DNA from: DASVEE01 sp036399695
GTDB lineage: Bacteria > Acidobacteriota > Thermoanaerobaculia > Gp7-AA8
Direction of reading: 5' to 3'
Assembly: GCA_036399695.1 (NCBI GenBank)
Contig: DASWMP010000135.1
Span: 1-24,643, forward strand
Length of the DNA stretch: 24,643 nucleotides
Part shown: positions 15,205 to 23,777 of the stretch, in pieces
Layout: the number at the start of each line of letters is the position of its first letter
Position numbering within the stretch: the stretch's first letter is position 1
The notes under the pieces: generated by a model
Databases searched by the model: none
What the model was told of the DNA's origin: nothing
What the model saw: only the letters and a program-made list of their open reading frames with translations
Program-made: the position numbers and the translations under genes

Positions 15205-18200
15205 CCGGTGTAGCCGCAAGGCAGTGGATGGAGGTCGTCCGGTTCGAGCTGGTCTATCAGCTCCGACGCAGGTCCACCTGGCTGTTCTTCGCGTTGTTCC
15301 TGCTGATGCTGTTCGGCCAGGTGAACGGGGACGTCGGCAGCGCGCGCGAGGACGGGATCCCGTTCAACGCGCCGCTCTTCGTCGCCCGCAGCAGCGCCTC
15401 GATGACGCTCTTCGCGATGCTGGTGATGGCGGCCCTCGCCGGCGACGCGGCCACACGCGACATCCAGTTGCGAATGGATCCGCTGCTGCGCTCCACGTCG
15501 CTCGGGCCGGTCGCCTATCTCGGCGGCCGCGTCGTGGGGGCGTTCGGCGTGGTGGCTCTTCTGCTGGCGGCGGTACCGCTCGCGCTCATGCTCGGCGGCG
15601 CCATTCATCCTGGACTCGAGGGGGAGCTGGCCGGACCATTCCGGCCGATCGTCTACCTGCAGTCGTACGCGCTGGTGATCCTGCCGAACGCGTTCGTGGC
15701 CACGGCGCTGCTGTTCGCGCTGGCGTCGCTCGTCAGGCACCTGCTCGGGAGTTACGTCGGCGCCGCGCTGCTATTCGCGGGCTCGCTCATCACGCAGATG
15801 GTGGTCGGCCGGTCGCTGGGCCGCTGGGATCTGGCGACACTGCTCGATTCCACCGGCACGACGGCGCTGAGGGTGATGGGACGGACTTGGTCGCCCGTCG
15901 AGCTGCGCACGCGCACGATCGGAACGGACAGCGCACTGCTGTCGAACCGGCTGCTGTGGATCGCGATTGCTTTTGCGGTGCTCGGACTTGCGTATGCGCG
16001 GTTCCGCGCCGCGGGAGATGCGGGGAGGGTGGGGTGGTGGCGGCGCTCCGCGCGGGCGGGCTCCGCCGAAGGGGACATGGGACCTACGGGACAGATGGGA
16101 CCTATGGGAGGACAGGCAGGAGTGCCTGTCCCACATTCCCGACGATCCAATGTAGGACAGACACTCTTGTCTGTCCGTCTGCGTCAGACGCTGACCATCG
16201 CGCACGACTCTTTGCGGGAGCTCGCCACGGGCTGGATCTGGATCGTGTTGCCCATCCTGGTCCTGCAGACCGTGATGAACCTGGAGCTGCAGGGAGTGCT
16301 GGACACGCCGGTCCTGCACACGGCCGGCCCGATCATCGAAGCGCTCGACGATTCGCTGAACACGATCGTGCTGTTCGTGCTCCTGCTGGCGGGGGAGCTG
16401 GTCTGGCGGGAGCGCGACGCCAACATGCAGGCGCTGGCCGATGTGGCCCCGGTGCCGGACTGGGTGCGCTTCGTCGGGAGACTGCTCGGCATCTGGTTCG
16501 TCGTCGTGGTGCTGCACGCGCTGCTGATGCTGGCGGCGATCCTGTTCCAGGTGCAGGGCGGGGTAGGGGTCGATCTCGCGCCTTACGTTCAGGTGCTCTT
16601 CGGCCTCGAACTGGCCGGGACGCTGGCGTTCGCACTGTTCGCCTTCTCGCTGCACGTGCTCGTGAATCAGAAACATGTCGGGCTGGTGCTGGGGATCATC
16701 CTCGCGGCGGTGCTGCCGCAGGTGCTGCCGGACTTTGGCATCACGCACCCGCTGCTCGTCGACAGCCTCGACCCGATCTGGCGCTATTCGGACATCAGCG
16801 GCTTCGAGCCCTTCCTGGGGCCTGTCCTCTGGCTGGAGCTGTACTGGGGTGCCTGGGCGCTCCTGTGCGCCATCGTGGCCCGTCTCTTCTGGATACGGGG
16901 CCTCCAGCCGCGGCTCCGCGAGCGGATGCGCATCGCGCGGCGCCGCTTGACCGGCTGGACCGCCGGCGGTGCCGCGGCCACGCTGGCACTCGTCCTGCTC
17001 GTCGGCGGCTTCGTCTTCTACAACACGAACGTGCTCAACGCGTACGCCGCGCCGGGTGACGGCCCGCGGCGGCAGGCCGAGTACGAGCGGCGCTACGGGC
17101 GCTTCGAGCAGACGGCGCAGCCGGAGCTGACGGCGACGAAGCTCCGAGTCGAGCTCCACCCGGAACGGCGTGAGGCCGGCGTCCGCGGCGAGCATCGGCT
17201 GGTGAATCGGACGGCGCGTTCGATAGACACCATTCACGTGGCGGTCGCGCCGGTGGCCTCATCGGTCGTCGGAACAGGTGCCATCGAGTTCGACCGTCCG
17301 TCGCGCGCCAGCGTCATCGACGACCAGCTCGGCCATCGCAGCTACGTGCTGGCCACGCCGCTGCAACCGGGTGAATCGCTGCGCATGAACTGGCAGGTGC
17401 GCTACGCGCCGCGCGGTTTCCCCGCCAGGGACATCAGCACCGACGTCGTTTCGAACGGCAGCTTCGTCGTACTACAGAGCTGGATCCCGCAGCTCGGCTA
17501 TCAGCCGAGCCGCGCGTTGAGCAACGCCGGCGAACGGAGGCTGCACGGCCTGCCGCCGCGTCCTTTCGTGGCCTCGCTCGATGACGAGGAAGCCCGCCGT
17601 CCGAGGGGCGGAGGCGTGGAGCTGGACATCACGATCGGCACGGCCGCGGACCAGACAGCCGTGGCTCCGGGGGAACTGCGCCGCACCTGGCTGCAGGGCG
17701 GCCGGCGCTACTTTCACTACGCGACCTCCACACCGATCGGAGGCGAGTACGCCATCTTCTCGGCCCGTTACGCCGTGCACCGAGCGCGCTGGGGAAACGT
17801 CACCCTCGAAGTCGTCAACCATCCCGGACACGACCACAACGTCCAGCGCATGATGCGCGGCATGGAGGTGTCGCTCGCGCAGTTCAGCGAGCGCTTCGGC
17901 CCCTATCCGCACAAGGTGCTGCGGATGGTCGAATACCCCGCCGCCGGCAGCTCGCTGCACGCCACGCCCGGCACGATCTGGTTCAAGGAGCAGTTCTCGC
18001 TGCTCGATCCCGAGCACCACCCGAACGGCATCGACATGGCCTTCGCCGCCACGTCGCACGAGATCGCACACCAGTGGTGGGGCGGCCAGCTCCGGAACGC
18101 GCGCGCCGAAGGCATCATCCTGCTGAGCGAGAGCCTGGCCTGGTACAGCGCCCTGGGCGCCGTCGAGCAGGAGTATGGCGACGCCCACCTGCAACGCCTG

Positions 18201-18914
18201 CTGGCCGCGATGCGCGGCGCCTATCTCGATCCGCGTGCGCGCGCTGACGTCCCGCTCCTCCGCGCGATCGAGTGGTTCAACGGCTATCGCAAAGGCGTCT
18301 TCGCGATGCACGCCCTGCGCGAGTACGTCGGCCAGGACCAAGTCGATCTTGCGTTGCGACGCCTGCTCGAAGCGCACGTCAAGCCCGAGCAGCCGCTGGC
18401 GACGTCACGCGATCTGTTGCACGAGCTCCAGCAGGTCACACCCGATTCGCTCCAGTACCTCCTCGGCGATCTCTTCGAGCGCAACACCTTCTGGGAGCTG
18501 AAGACCAGCAAGGTGACGGCGCAGCCGGCCCCGAATGGCGCCTGGACAGTAAGCCTCGACGTCGTTGCGCGGAAGGTCGTCGTCGACACGGAAGGCAAGG
18601 AGACGAACGTCCCCATGAACGACCTGATCGAGCTCGGCCTCTTCTCGGCGGCGCCGACAGGGGAGGAACGCGGTAAGCCCCTCTACCTGGCCATGCATCG
18701 CATCCGCACCGGCCCGCAGACCATCACCATCACAGTCCCGCACAAGCCGACGCGAGCCGGCATCGACCCGCGCCACCTGCTCATCGACGCCACGCCGGAC
18801 GACAACGTGGTTTCGGTTCCGGCGACAGGCGCCCCCGTAAGCTCGGATCTGTCACCCACCGAGCCCTGGACCCCGCGCCCAGGGCCCAACTCCTCGCCTG
18901 AACAAGCGCCATGA
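15201..18914 (+). CDS. ABC-2 permease fused to M1-type metallopeptidase, copy 1
   Basis: 1237-aa membrane protein. The first half is a double ABC-2 permease with membrane segments near 27-41, 66-82, 112-135, 152-175, 184-202, 250-267 and 344-358, then more up to about 612, ending in the conserved FVFYNTNVLN. The second half (about 613-1237) is an extracytoplasmic gluzincin domain with zinc motif HEIAHQWW (H953, E954, H957), third ligand candidate E977 in LLSESLAWYS, and a Tyr-type GYRKG motif. The usual M1 GxMEN motif is not seen; HATPGTIWF occupies that place. Residues 292-327 are encoded by dispersed repeats and read MGPTGQMGPMGG and NVGQTLLSVR. The start ATG overlaps the ATPase stop. It is the paralogue of the next gene. 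The fusion type is recurrent in Acidobacteria and Bacteroidetes, but its physiological role is unknown. Confidence 0.9.
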   Translation: MTGVAARQWMEVVRFELVYQLRRRSTWLFFALFLLMLFGQVNGDVGSAREDGIPFNAPLFVARSSASMTLFAMLVMAALAGDAATRDIQLRMDPLLRSTSLGPVAYLGGRVVGAFGVVALLLAAVPLALMLGGAIHPGLEGELAGPFRPIVYLQSYALVILPNAFVATALLFALASLVRHLLGSYVGAALLFAGSLITQMVVGRSLGRWDLATLLDSTGTTALRVMGRTWSPVELRTRTIGTDSALLSNRLLWIAIAFAVLGLAYARFRAAGDAGRVGWWRRSARAGSAEGDMGPTGQMGPMGGQAGVPVPHSRRSNVGQTLLSVRLRQTLTIAHDSLRELATGWIWIVLPILVLQTVMNLELQGVLDTPVLHTAGPIIEALDDSLNTIVLFVLLLAGELVWRERDANMQALADVAPVPDWVRFVGRLLGIWFVVVVLHALLMLAAILFQVQGGVGVDLAPYVQVLFGLELAGTLAFALFAFSLHVLVNQKHVGLVLGIILAAVLPQVLPDFGITHPLLVDSLDPIWRYSDISGFEPFLGPVLWLELYWGAWALLCAIVARLFWIRGLQPRLRERMRIARRRLTGWTAGGAAATLALVLLVGGFVFYNTNVLNAYAAPGDGPRRQAEYERRYGRFEQTAQPELTATKLRVELHPERREAGVRGEHRLVNRTARSIDTIHVAVAPVASSVVGTGAIEFDRPSRASVIDDQLGHRSYVLATPLQPGESLRMNWQVRYAPRGFPARDISTDVVSNGSFVVLQSWIPQLGYQPSRALSNAGERRLHGLPPRPFVASLDDEEARRPRGGGVELDITIGTAADQTAVAPGELRRTWLQGGRRYFHYATSTPIGGEYAIFSARYAVHRARWGNVTLEVVNHPGHDHNVQRMMRGMEVSLAQFSERFGPYPHKVLRMVEYPAAGSSLHATPGTIWFKEQFSLLDPEHHPNGIDMAFAATSHEIAHQWWGGQLRNARAEGIILLSESLAWYSALGAVEQEYGDAHLQRLLAAMRGAYLDPRARADVPLLRAIEWFNGYRKGVFAMHALREYVGQDQVDLALRRLLEAHVKPEQPLATSRDLLHELQQVTPDSLQYLLGDLFERNTFWELKTSKVTAQPAPNGAWTVSLDVVARKVVVDTEGKETNVPMNDLIELGLFSAAPTGEERGKPLYLAMHRIRTGPQTITITVPHKPTRAGIDPRHLLIDATPDDNVVSVPATGAPVSSDLSPTEPWTPRPGPNSSPEQAP
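16077..16109 (+). repeat. ATGGGACC nonamer repeat inside the permease gene
   Basis: Units ATGGGACCT, ACGGGACAG, ATGGGACCT and ATGGGA are read in frame as MGPTGQMGPMG, a collagen-like Gly-X-Y stretch in the loop between the two permease halves. The same array type is intergenic at 10132-10166. Confidence 0.8.
16109..16138 (-). repeat. GGACAGGC palindrome, inverted copy inside the permease gene
   Basis: GGACAGGC-AGGAGT-GCCTGTCC (16110-16131) followed by CACATT is, on the reverse strand, AATGTGGGACAGGC-ACTCCT-GCCTGTCC. It differs from copy 1 (43-64) by two bases, one in each arm, and both arms still pair perfectly. Confidence 0.8.
16149..16177 (+). repeat. GGACAGAC palindrome, direct copy inside the permease gene
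   Basis: GGACAGAC-ACTCTT-GTCTGTCC (16155-16176), preceded by AATGTA, is read in frame as NVGQTLLSVR. It lies 23 nt after the inverted copy, so the pair forms a larger inverted arrangement. Confidence 0.8.
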
Positions 18915-21900
18915 AATTCGCCGAGATCTTCCGCTTCGAGCTCGCCTACCAGGCACGCCGTGCCTCGACCTGGATCATTTTCGCGGTCGTGATCGCCTTC
19001 GCGTTTCTGAATACGGGAGACGACTCCGTCGCTGAGGCGCTCTACGAGGACTTTTTCCTCAACTCACCATTCGCCATCGCCAAGACCACGGTCATCGGCA
19101 CCTTCATGTGGCTCATGGTGGCTGCAGTCGTAGCCGGCGGGGCGGCGGCGCGCGACGTGGCCACGCGCATGCACCCGCTCACCTACACCGCCCCAGTCAC
19201 CAAGGCTCAATACCTCGGCGGGCGCTTCCTCGCCGCGTTCCTGCTCAATGCCCTGCTGCTGCTCGGCGTGCAGGCCGGCATCCTGCTGGCCGTCTACTGG
19301 CCCGGCGTGAATCCCGCGGCGATCGGGCCGTTCGGGCCGGCCGCTTACCTCACGGCATACGCCTTCATTTCGCTGCCGAACGCCTTCGCCGGTACGGCCA
19401 TCCAGTTCTGGCTGGCCGCACGGAGCGGCCGGCCGATGGCCAGCTATCTCGGCAGCTTCCTCCTCTTCTTCCTCGGCTTCTTCGTCGCCTCGCTGCTGCT
19501 GTACTACCGAGGATTCGGGACGCTGGTGGATCCGATCGGCATCCGGTTCATCATCGAAGACCTGGCGCATCTCTGGACGCCGACGGAGAAGAAATGGCGC
19601 CTGCTCGCGCTCGAAGGGACGGTGCTGCAAAACCGTCTCGTCTGGCTCGGCGTCGGCATGTCGGCTCTCGCCGTCACCTATACGCGCTTCGGCTTCGGCC
19701 ATCGCATGGAGACGAGCGGGTGGTGGAGGCGCCTCGAGCGACGGCGCGAGGCGCCGGTTCCGCCCAGCCACGTCACGCAGGTAAGTACACGGTGGCGGAG
19801 GCTTGGCCACCCAACGCTGCCGGCCCTGCCAGCGCGGGTGTGGGTGCGCCAGGCGCTGGCGGTGGCGTGGGCCTCCTTCCGTATGATCGTCCTGAGCCGG
19901 ATCGGACTGGCCATGCTGGCCGTCATCCCGCTCCTGGCGCTCGTCGCCGTCCTCGATCAGCTCATGTCCGCGGGCGTCCCGCGCATCCCCACGACCGCTC
20001 TCGTCCTCAGCGAACTGACGGCCCCTCTCACTGCCGTGATGAGCCGCTGGGTGATCATCCCGCTGCTCCTCCTGTTCTGCGCGGGCGAGCTGGTGTGGCG
20101 CGAACGGGACGCCGGTCTCGGCGAGCTCACCGACGCCATGCCGGCCTCGGAGTGGCCCCAGTTGCTCGGCAAGTTCCTGGCGATCGGTTTCGTCACCGCG
20201 GTGTTCATGGCGCTCCTCGCCGCCGGCGGAATGCTTGCCCAGATGTACCTCGGCTATCACGACTTCGAGCGGGGGCTCTATCTGAAGATCCTCTTCGGGC
20301 TCCAGGTTCCCGAATACCTTCTGTTCGCGCTCCTCGCGGTCGTGATTCACGTGCTGGTGAACCAGAAGTACCTCGGGCATCTGGCGGCGATGGTCGTCTA
20401 CGCGTTCATCGTCATGCCGGCACTGTTTGGGGTCGAGCACAACCTGCTCGTCTACGGCGGCGGTCCGACGTGGACGTACACGGAGATGCGCGGCTTCGGC
20501 GCGACGTTCGGGCCATGGCTCTGGTTCAAGGCCTACTGGGCCGCGTGGGCCATGCTGCTGGCGGTGGTGGCGAGGCTGCTGTGGGTGCGCGGCAGGGACA
20601 CGGACCTGCGCGCGCGGATCCGGCTGGCGCGCCGCCGTTTCACCCGTCCGACGGTGCGCACTGCCGCGGTCGCGGTGGCGCTCGTCCTCACGCTCGGCGG
20701 CTTCATTTTTTACAACACGAACGTGCTGAACGACTACTTCACCGAAGCCGAATACCAGGCGCTGCTCGCCGGGTACGAGAGGCGCTACGGACGTTACGAG
20801 GGCATCCCCCAGCCGCGGCTCGCCGCCACGCGCCTGAACGTGGAGATCCATCCCGAGCGGCGGGCGGTGGACATCGCCGGCACGTACGACCTCGTGAACC
20901 GGAGCGCCGTGGCCATCGGCACCGTTCATGTGGCCCTCATCCCCGGAGCGGAGACGCGGGCGATCAGCTTCGACAGGGCGGCTGCGGCCGTCGTCACGGA
21001 CGACGTTCGCGGTCACCGCATCTACGCCCTGGCGAAGCCGCTCCAACCCGGCGAGTTGCTGCGGCTCCGGTTCCAGGTGCACGTCGAGCCGCGTGGCTTC
21101 AGCAACCACGGCATCCGCGAATCCGTGGTGGCGAACGGCAGCTTCTTCACGAACGCCGACTGGCTTCCTGCCATCGGTTATCAGCCGCTGCGCGAGCTCA
21201 CGAGTCCAAGCGACCGGCGGAAACAGGGATTGCCTCCGCGGCCGCTGATCTCTTCTCTCCGCGACACGGAGGCGCGGATGACGGCCACCGAGCGGACGAC
21301 GTTCGAGGCCTTCATCGGCACGGACGAGGACCAGATCGCCGTCGCACCGGGGGCGCTGCGCCGGACGTGGACCGAAGGGCCGCGCCGCTACTTCCACTAC
21401 GCAACCGACGGCCCGATCGGTAACGACTACACCTTCTTCTCCGCGCGCTACGCCGTGCGTGAAGCACGGTGGGGCAACACCGCCATCCGGATCTTCCATC
21501 ACCCGACGCACACCGTAAACCTCGAGCGCATGGCCCGCAGCGCCCGCGCTGCCCTCGACCTCTACACGAAGCAATTCGGTCCTTACCCGCACCGGCATCT
21601 CACCTTCGTCGAAGTGCGAGGCAACGAGCTCGGGATGCACGCCGACCCGACGCTGATCAGGTTTTCGGAGGAGATGGCGCTCCTGAATCCCGGCAACGGT
21701 CCGCGCAGCCACGATCTCCCGTTCGAGGTCGTCGCGCACGAAGTGGCGCACCAGTGGTGGGGCCATCAGCTAGAACCGGCCTTCGTCGAGGGCGGCCCCG
21801 TGATCGGCGAGGGGCTCGCCGTCTACTCCGCCATGGGCGTCGTCGAGGCAACGGGCGGTCGCGAACAGCTTCGGCGGCTTCTCACGTTCATGCGCCAGCC

Positions 21901-22522
21901 GTTTCCCTACGCGCCGATCCGTCGCGGCGAACCGCTGCTCCGCGGAGTCGACCCATACCTCGCGTACCGCAGGGGACCCTTCGCCCTGCATGCATTGAGC
22001 GAGTCCATCGGCCGCGATCGCGTCGACGCGGCGCTGCGCCGCCTGCTCGAAACGCATCCGCCGGGACAGGTTCCGCTGGTGACGATGCTCGATCTCTACC
22101 GCGAGTTGCAGGCCGTCACGCCGGCGTCGCTCCATCCGCTGCTGCACGATCTGTTCGAGGTCAACACCTTCTGGGACTTCCGCACCGAGCGCGCCACCGC
22201 GAAACAGACCGCCGCCGGCACCTGGGAGGTGAAGCTCGACGTGAAAGCGAGCAAGGTCGTCGTCGATCACGCCGGCGTCGAGACCGTCGTCCCGATGGAC
22301 GAACTGGTGGAGATCGGCATCTTCGCGCCCGGCCAGAAGGGGCAGGGCGAGTTGAGCGCGCCGCTCCACCTCCAGAAGCACCGCATCCGCTCCGGTATGC
22401 AGACCCTCACCGTGACGGTGCCGGCCAAGCCCGTCCTCGCCGGCATCGATCCGCATCACCTGCTCGACTGGGTGGAGGCAGAGGATGACGAAAACATCGA
22501 CAGAGTGGCGGTGGTGAAGTGA
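18911..22522 (+). CDS. ABC-2 permease fused to M1-type metallopeptidase, copy 2
   Basis: 1203-aa paralogue of the preceding protein with the same layout: N-terminal amphipathic RFELAYQARRASTW, a double ABC-2 permease with about twelve membrane segments up to about 605 ending in FIFYNTNVLN, then a periplasmic or extracellular M1-type domain. Zinc residues are H943, E944 and H947 in HEVAHQWWG, with E967 in VIGEGLAVYS as the third ligand candidate. The Tyr-type motif is AYRRG. As in copy 1, GxMEN is absent. The inter-permease loop has no dispersed repeats. The ATG overlaps the previous stop as ATGA, without a ribosome site, so translation is coupled. Together with copy 1 and the ATPase it probably forms a heterodimeric transporter with two outward-facing peptidase domains. 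Confidence 0.9.
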   Translation: MKFAEIFRFELAYQARRASTWIIFAVVIAFAFLNTGDDSVAEALYEDFFLNSPFAIAKTTVIGTFMWLMVAAVVAGGAAARDVATRMHPLTYTAPVTKAQYLGGRFLAAFLLNALLLLGVQAGILLAVYWPGVNPAAIGPFGPAAYLTAYAFISLPNAFAGTAIQFWLAARSGRPMASYLGSFLLFFLGFFVASLLLYYRGFGTLVDPIGIRFIIEDLAHLWTPTEKKWRLLALEGTVLQNRLVWLGVGMSALAVTYTRFGFGHRMETSGWWRRLERRREAPVPPSHVTQVSTRWRRLGHPTLPALPARVWVRQALAVAWASFRMIVLSRIGLAMLAVIPLLALVAVLDQLMSAGVPRIPTTALVLSELTAPLTAVMSRWVIIPLLLLFCAGELVWRERDAGLGELTDAMPASEWPQLLGKFLAIGFVTAVFMALLAAGGMLAQMYLGYHDFERGLYLKILFGLQVPEYLLFALLAVVIHVLVNQKYLGHLAAMVVYAFIVMPALFGVEHNLLVYGGGPTWTYTEMRGFGATFGPWLWFKAYWAAWAMLLAVVARLLWVRGRDTDLRARIRLARRRFTRPTVRTAAVAVALVLTLGGFIFYNTNVLNDYFTEAEYQALLAGYERRYGRYEGIPQPRLAATRLNVEIHPERRAVDIAGTYDLVNRSAVAIGTVHVALIPGAETRAISFDRAAAAVVTDDVRGHRIYALAKPLQPGELLRLRFQVHVEPRGFSNHGIRESVVANGSFFTNADWLPAIGYQPLRELTSPSDRRKQGLPPRPLISSLRDTEARMTATERTTFEAFIGTDEDQIAVAPGALRRTWTEGPRRYFHYATDGPIGNDYTFFSARYAVREARWGNTAIRIFHHPTHTVNLERMARSARAALDLYTKQFGPYPHRHLTFVEVRGNELGMHADPTLIRFSEEMALLNPGNGPRSHDLPFEVVAHEVAHQWWGHQLEPAFVEGGPVIGEGLAVYSAMGVVEATGGREQLRRLLTFMRQPFPYAPIRRGEPLLRGVDPYLAYRRGPFALHALSESIGRDRVDAALRRLLETHPPGQVPLVTMLDLYRELQAVTPASLHPLLHDLFEVNTFWDFRTERATAKQTAAGTWEVKLDVKASKVVVDHAGVETVVPMDELVEIGIFAPGQKGQGELSAPLHLQKHRIRSGMQTLTVTVPAKPVLAGIDPHHLLDWVEAEDDENIDRVAVVK

Positions 22523-22525
22523 GAG

Positions 22526-22652
22526 CCGTTGCCCGTTGCCCGTTGTCCGTTGCCCGTTGTCCGTTCCCCGTGCCGCGCTCGTCCGTGCAGCAGAGCACGG
22601 ACAACGGAAAACGGAAAACGGACAACGGAAACGGACATCGGGAACCGGACAA
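22526..22652. repeat. Inverted array of CCGTTGY / ACGGAMA heptamers
   Basis: The left arm (22526-22570) is tandem CCGTTGC/CCGTTGT heptamers. The right arm (22596-22652) is tandem ACGGACA/ACGGAAA heptamers, the reverse complement type, around a short spacer. The whole 151-nt gap between the second fusion gene and the IPT gene is nearly filled by this long imperfect hairpin, which could hinder read-through. A short copy lies at 11572-11598. Confidence 0.75.
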
Positions 22653-22673
22653 CGCCACCCGCAGGCAGGTACG

Positions 22674-23777
22674 ATGACGGCCATGCTCCGGATCCCGTTC
22701 CTCCTCGCGCTCCTCCTCGTCTCTACGGCTGCCCTCGCCCAACCGCTCATCCCCGTCATCGAAAGCATCACCCCGGCAAACGGGCCGGTCAGCGGCGGCA
22801 CGCGCGTGATCCTGCGGGGGCGTAACTTCGACGACGGCACCTGCCAGACGCCGCAAGGCTGCGCCCTCGGAGTCAAGTTCGCGACGCCGCATCGCGAGCC
22901 CTGCTGCGTCACCGGCGTGGCCAAAGTGATCTTCGCCAGCGACACCCTGATCGAGCTCGAGACGCCGGAGCACGGCACCGGGCTCGTCGACGTCGTCGTG
23001 ACCTCCGCGTCGGGCGGGAAGACCGTCGTGAAGGATGGCTTCCGCTTCGGACGCGAAGGCTACCGGCGCGTGCTCGTCCCGCTTGGCTTCCGCGGCGTCA
23101 TGCCCGGCGCCTTCGGCTCGCGCTGGGTCACCGAGCTGACCGGCCGCGTTTTCAACCCCTTCAAACTTGAAGTGACGCGTACGCCCTTCTCGACGCCGCC
23201 GCATCTCGTCGAAGGCTCGTTCGTCTTCGACGACCTGCCGCGGGGCAGCACCGGCGGCTTCTTCCTCTATGTCACAGAACGGGACTTCGTCGACCTCGGC
23301 CTGCGCATCCGTGACGTGTCGCGCGAAGCGGAGAACTTCGGTACCGAGGTGCCGCTCGTGACGGCGGAGGACACGACGCCGATGTTCGGGTTGGGCCTGC
23401 TCGACATCCCGGTCGGCCCGAAATACCGCCAGACCCTGCGCATCTACAACTTCGAGGGGCGCCGTCCGCTGGTCGTGACCATCCGCATCCTGCCGCGCGG
23501 CAGCAACGAAGAGCTCCTCGTTCAGACCTACCACATGGACAACGGCGACTCCACGCGCCCGGTCGAAGAGTTCCCGTCCCTGCCCGGCTATGTGCAACTG
23601 AACCTCGACGACCTGCTGCCGAAGGGCTACACCGGCCGCGTCGACGTGTCGCTCGGGCATTTTCCCGGCCCTCGCATCTGGGCCATGGTCAGCGTGACGA
23701 ACAACGAGACTCAGATGGTGACGATGGTGACGCCGACCTTCATCGAGCGCGGCGGCCTCTCCTTCACGCCCCCATGA
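22674..23777 (+). CDS. Secreted IPT/TIG-domain protein
   Basis: 367-aa protein with a signal peptide (MLRIPFLLALLLVSTAALA, likely cleaved before Q23) and one IPT/TIG immunoglobulin-like domain at about 27-127, recognised by IESITPANGPVSGGTRVILR (30-49), GRNF (49-52) and VDVVVTSASGGK. Four cysteines (57, 63, 77, 78) could form disulfides inside the domain, consistent with export. The remaining 240 residues look beta-rich and are not assigned. A motif-type role in binding a surface glycan or protein is possible but unproven. ATG 22674 has AGGT 3 nt upstream; ATG 22683 is an alternative. It overlaps the oxygenase gene as ATGA. Confidence 0.8.
   Translation: MTAMLRIPFLLALLLVSTAALAQPLIPVIESITPANGPVSGGTRVILRGRNFDDGTCQTPQGCALGVKFATPHREPCCVTGVAKVIFASDTLIELETPEHGTGLVDVVVTSASGGKTVVKDGFRFGREGYRRVLVPLGFRGVMPGAFGSRWVTELTGRVFNPFKLEVTRTPFSTPPHLVEGSFVFDDLPRGSTGGFFLYVTERDFVDLGLRIRDVSREAENFGTEVPLVTAEDTTPMFGLGLLDIPVGPKYRQTLRIYNFEGRRPLVVTIRILPRGSNEELLVQTYHMDNGDSTRPVEEFPSLPGYVQLNLDDLLPKGYTGRVDVSLGHFPGPRIWAMVSVTNNETQMVTMVTPTFIERGGLSFTPP

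Noticed and set aside
16077..16109. A true collagen-like domain in the permease
   Set aside because: Only about four Gly-X-Y triplets are present, and the DNA matches an intergenic nonamer repeat, so it is better explained as repeat-derived sequence.
19064..21766. A 900-codon open frame on the minus strand opposite the second permease-peptidase gene
   Set aside because: Its translation is low-complexity, rich in Arg, Glu, His and Pro, with no motif. The plus-strand frame has clear HExxH and membrane segments. Long antisense frames are expected at this GC content.
22526..22652. CRISPR-like array
   Set aside because: Units are 7 nt without spacers and are arranged as an inverted repeat; no cas gene is near.
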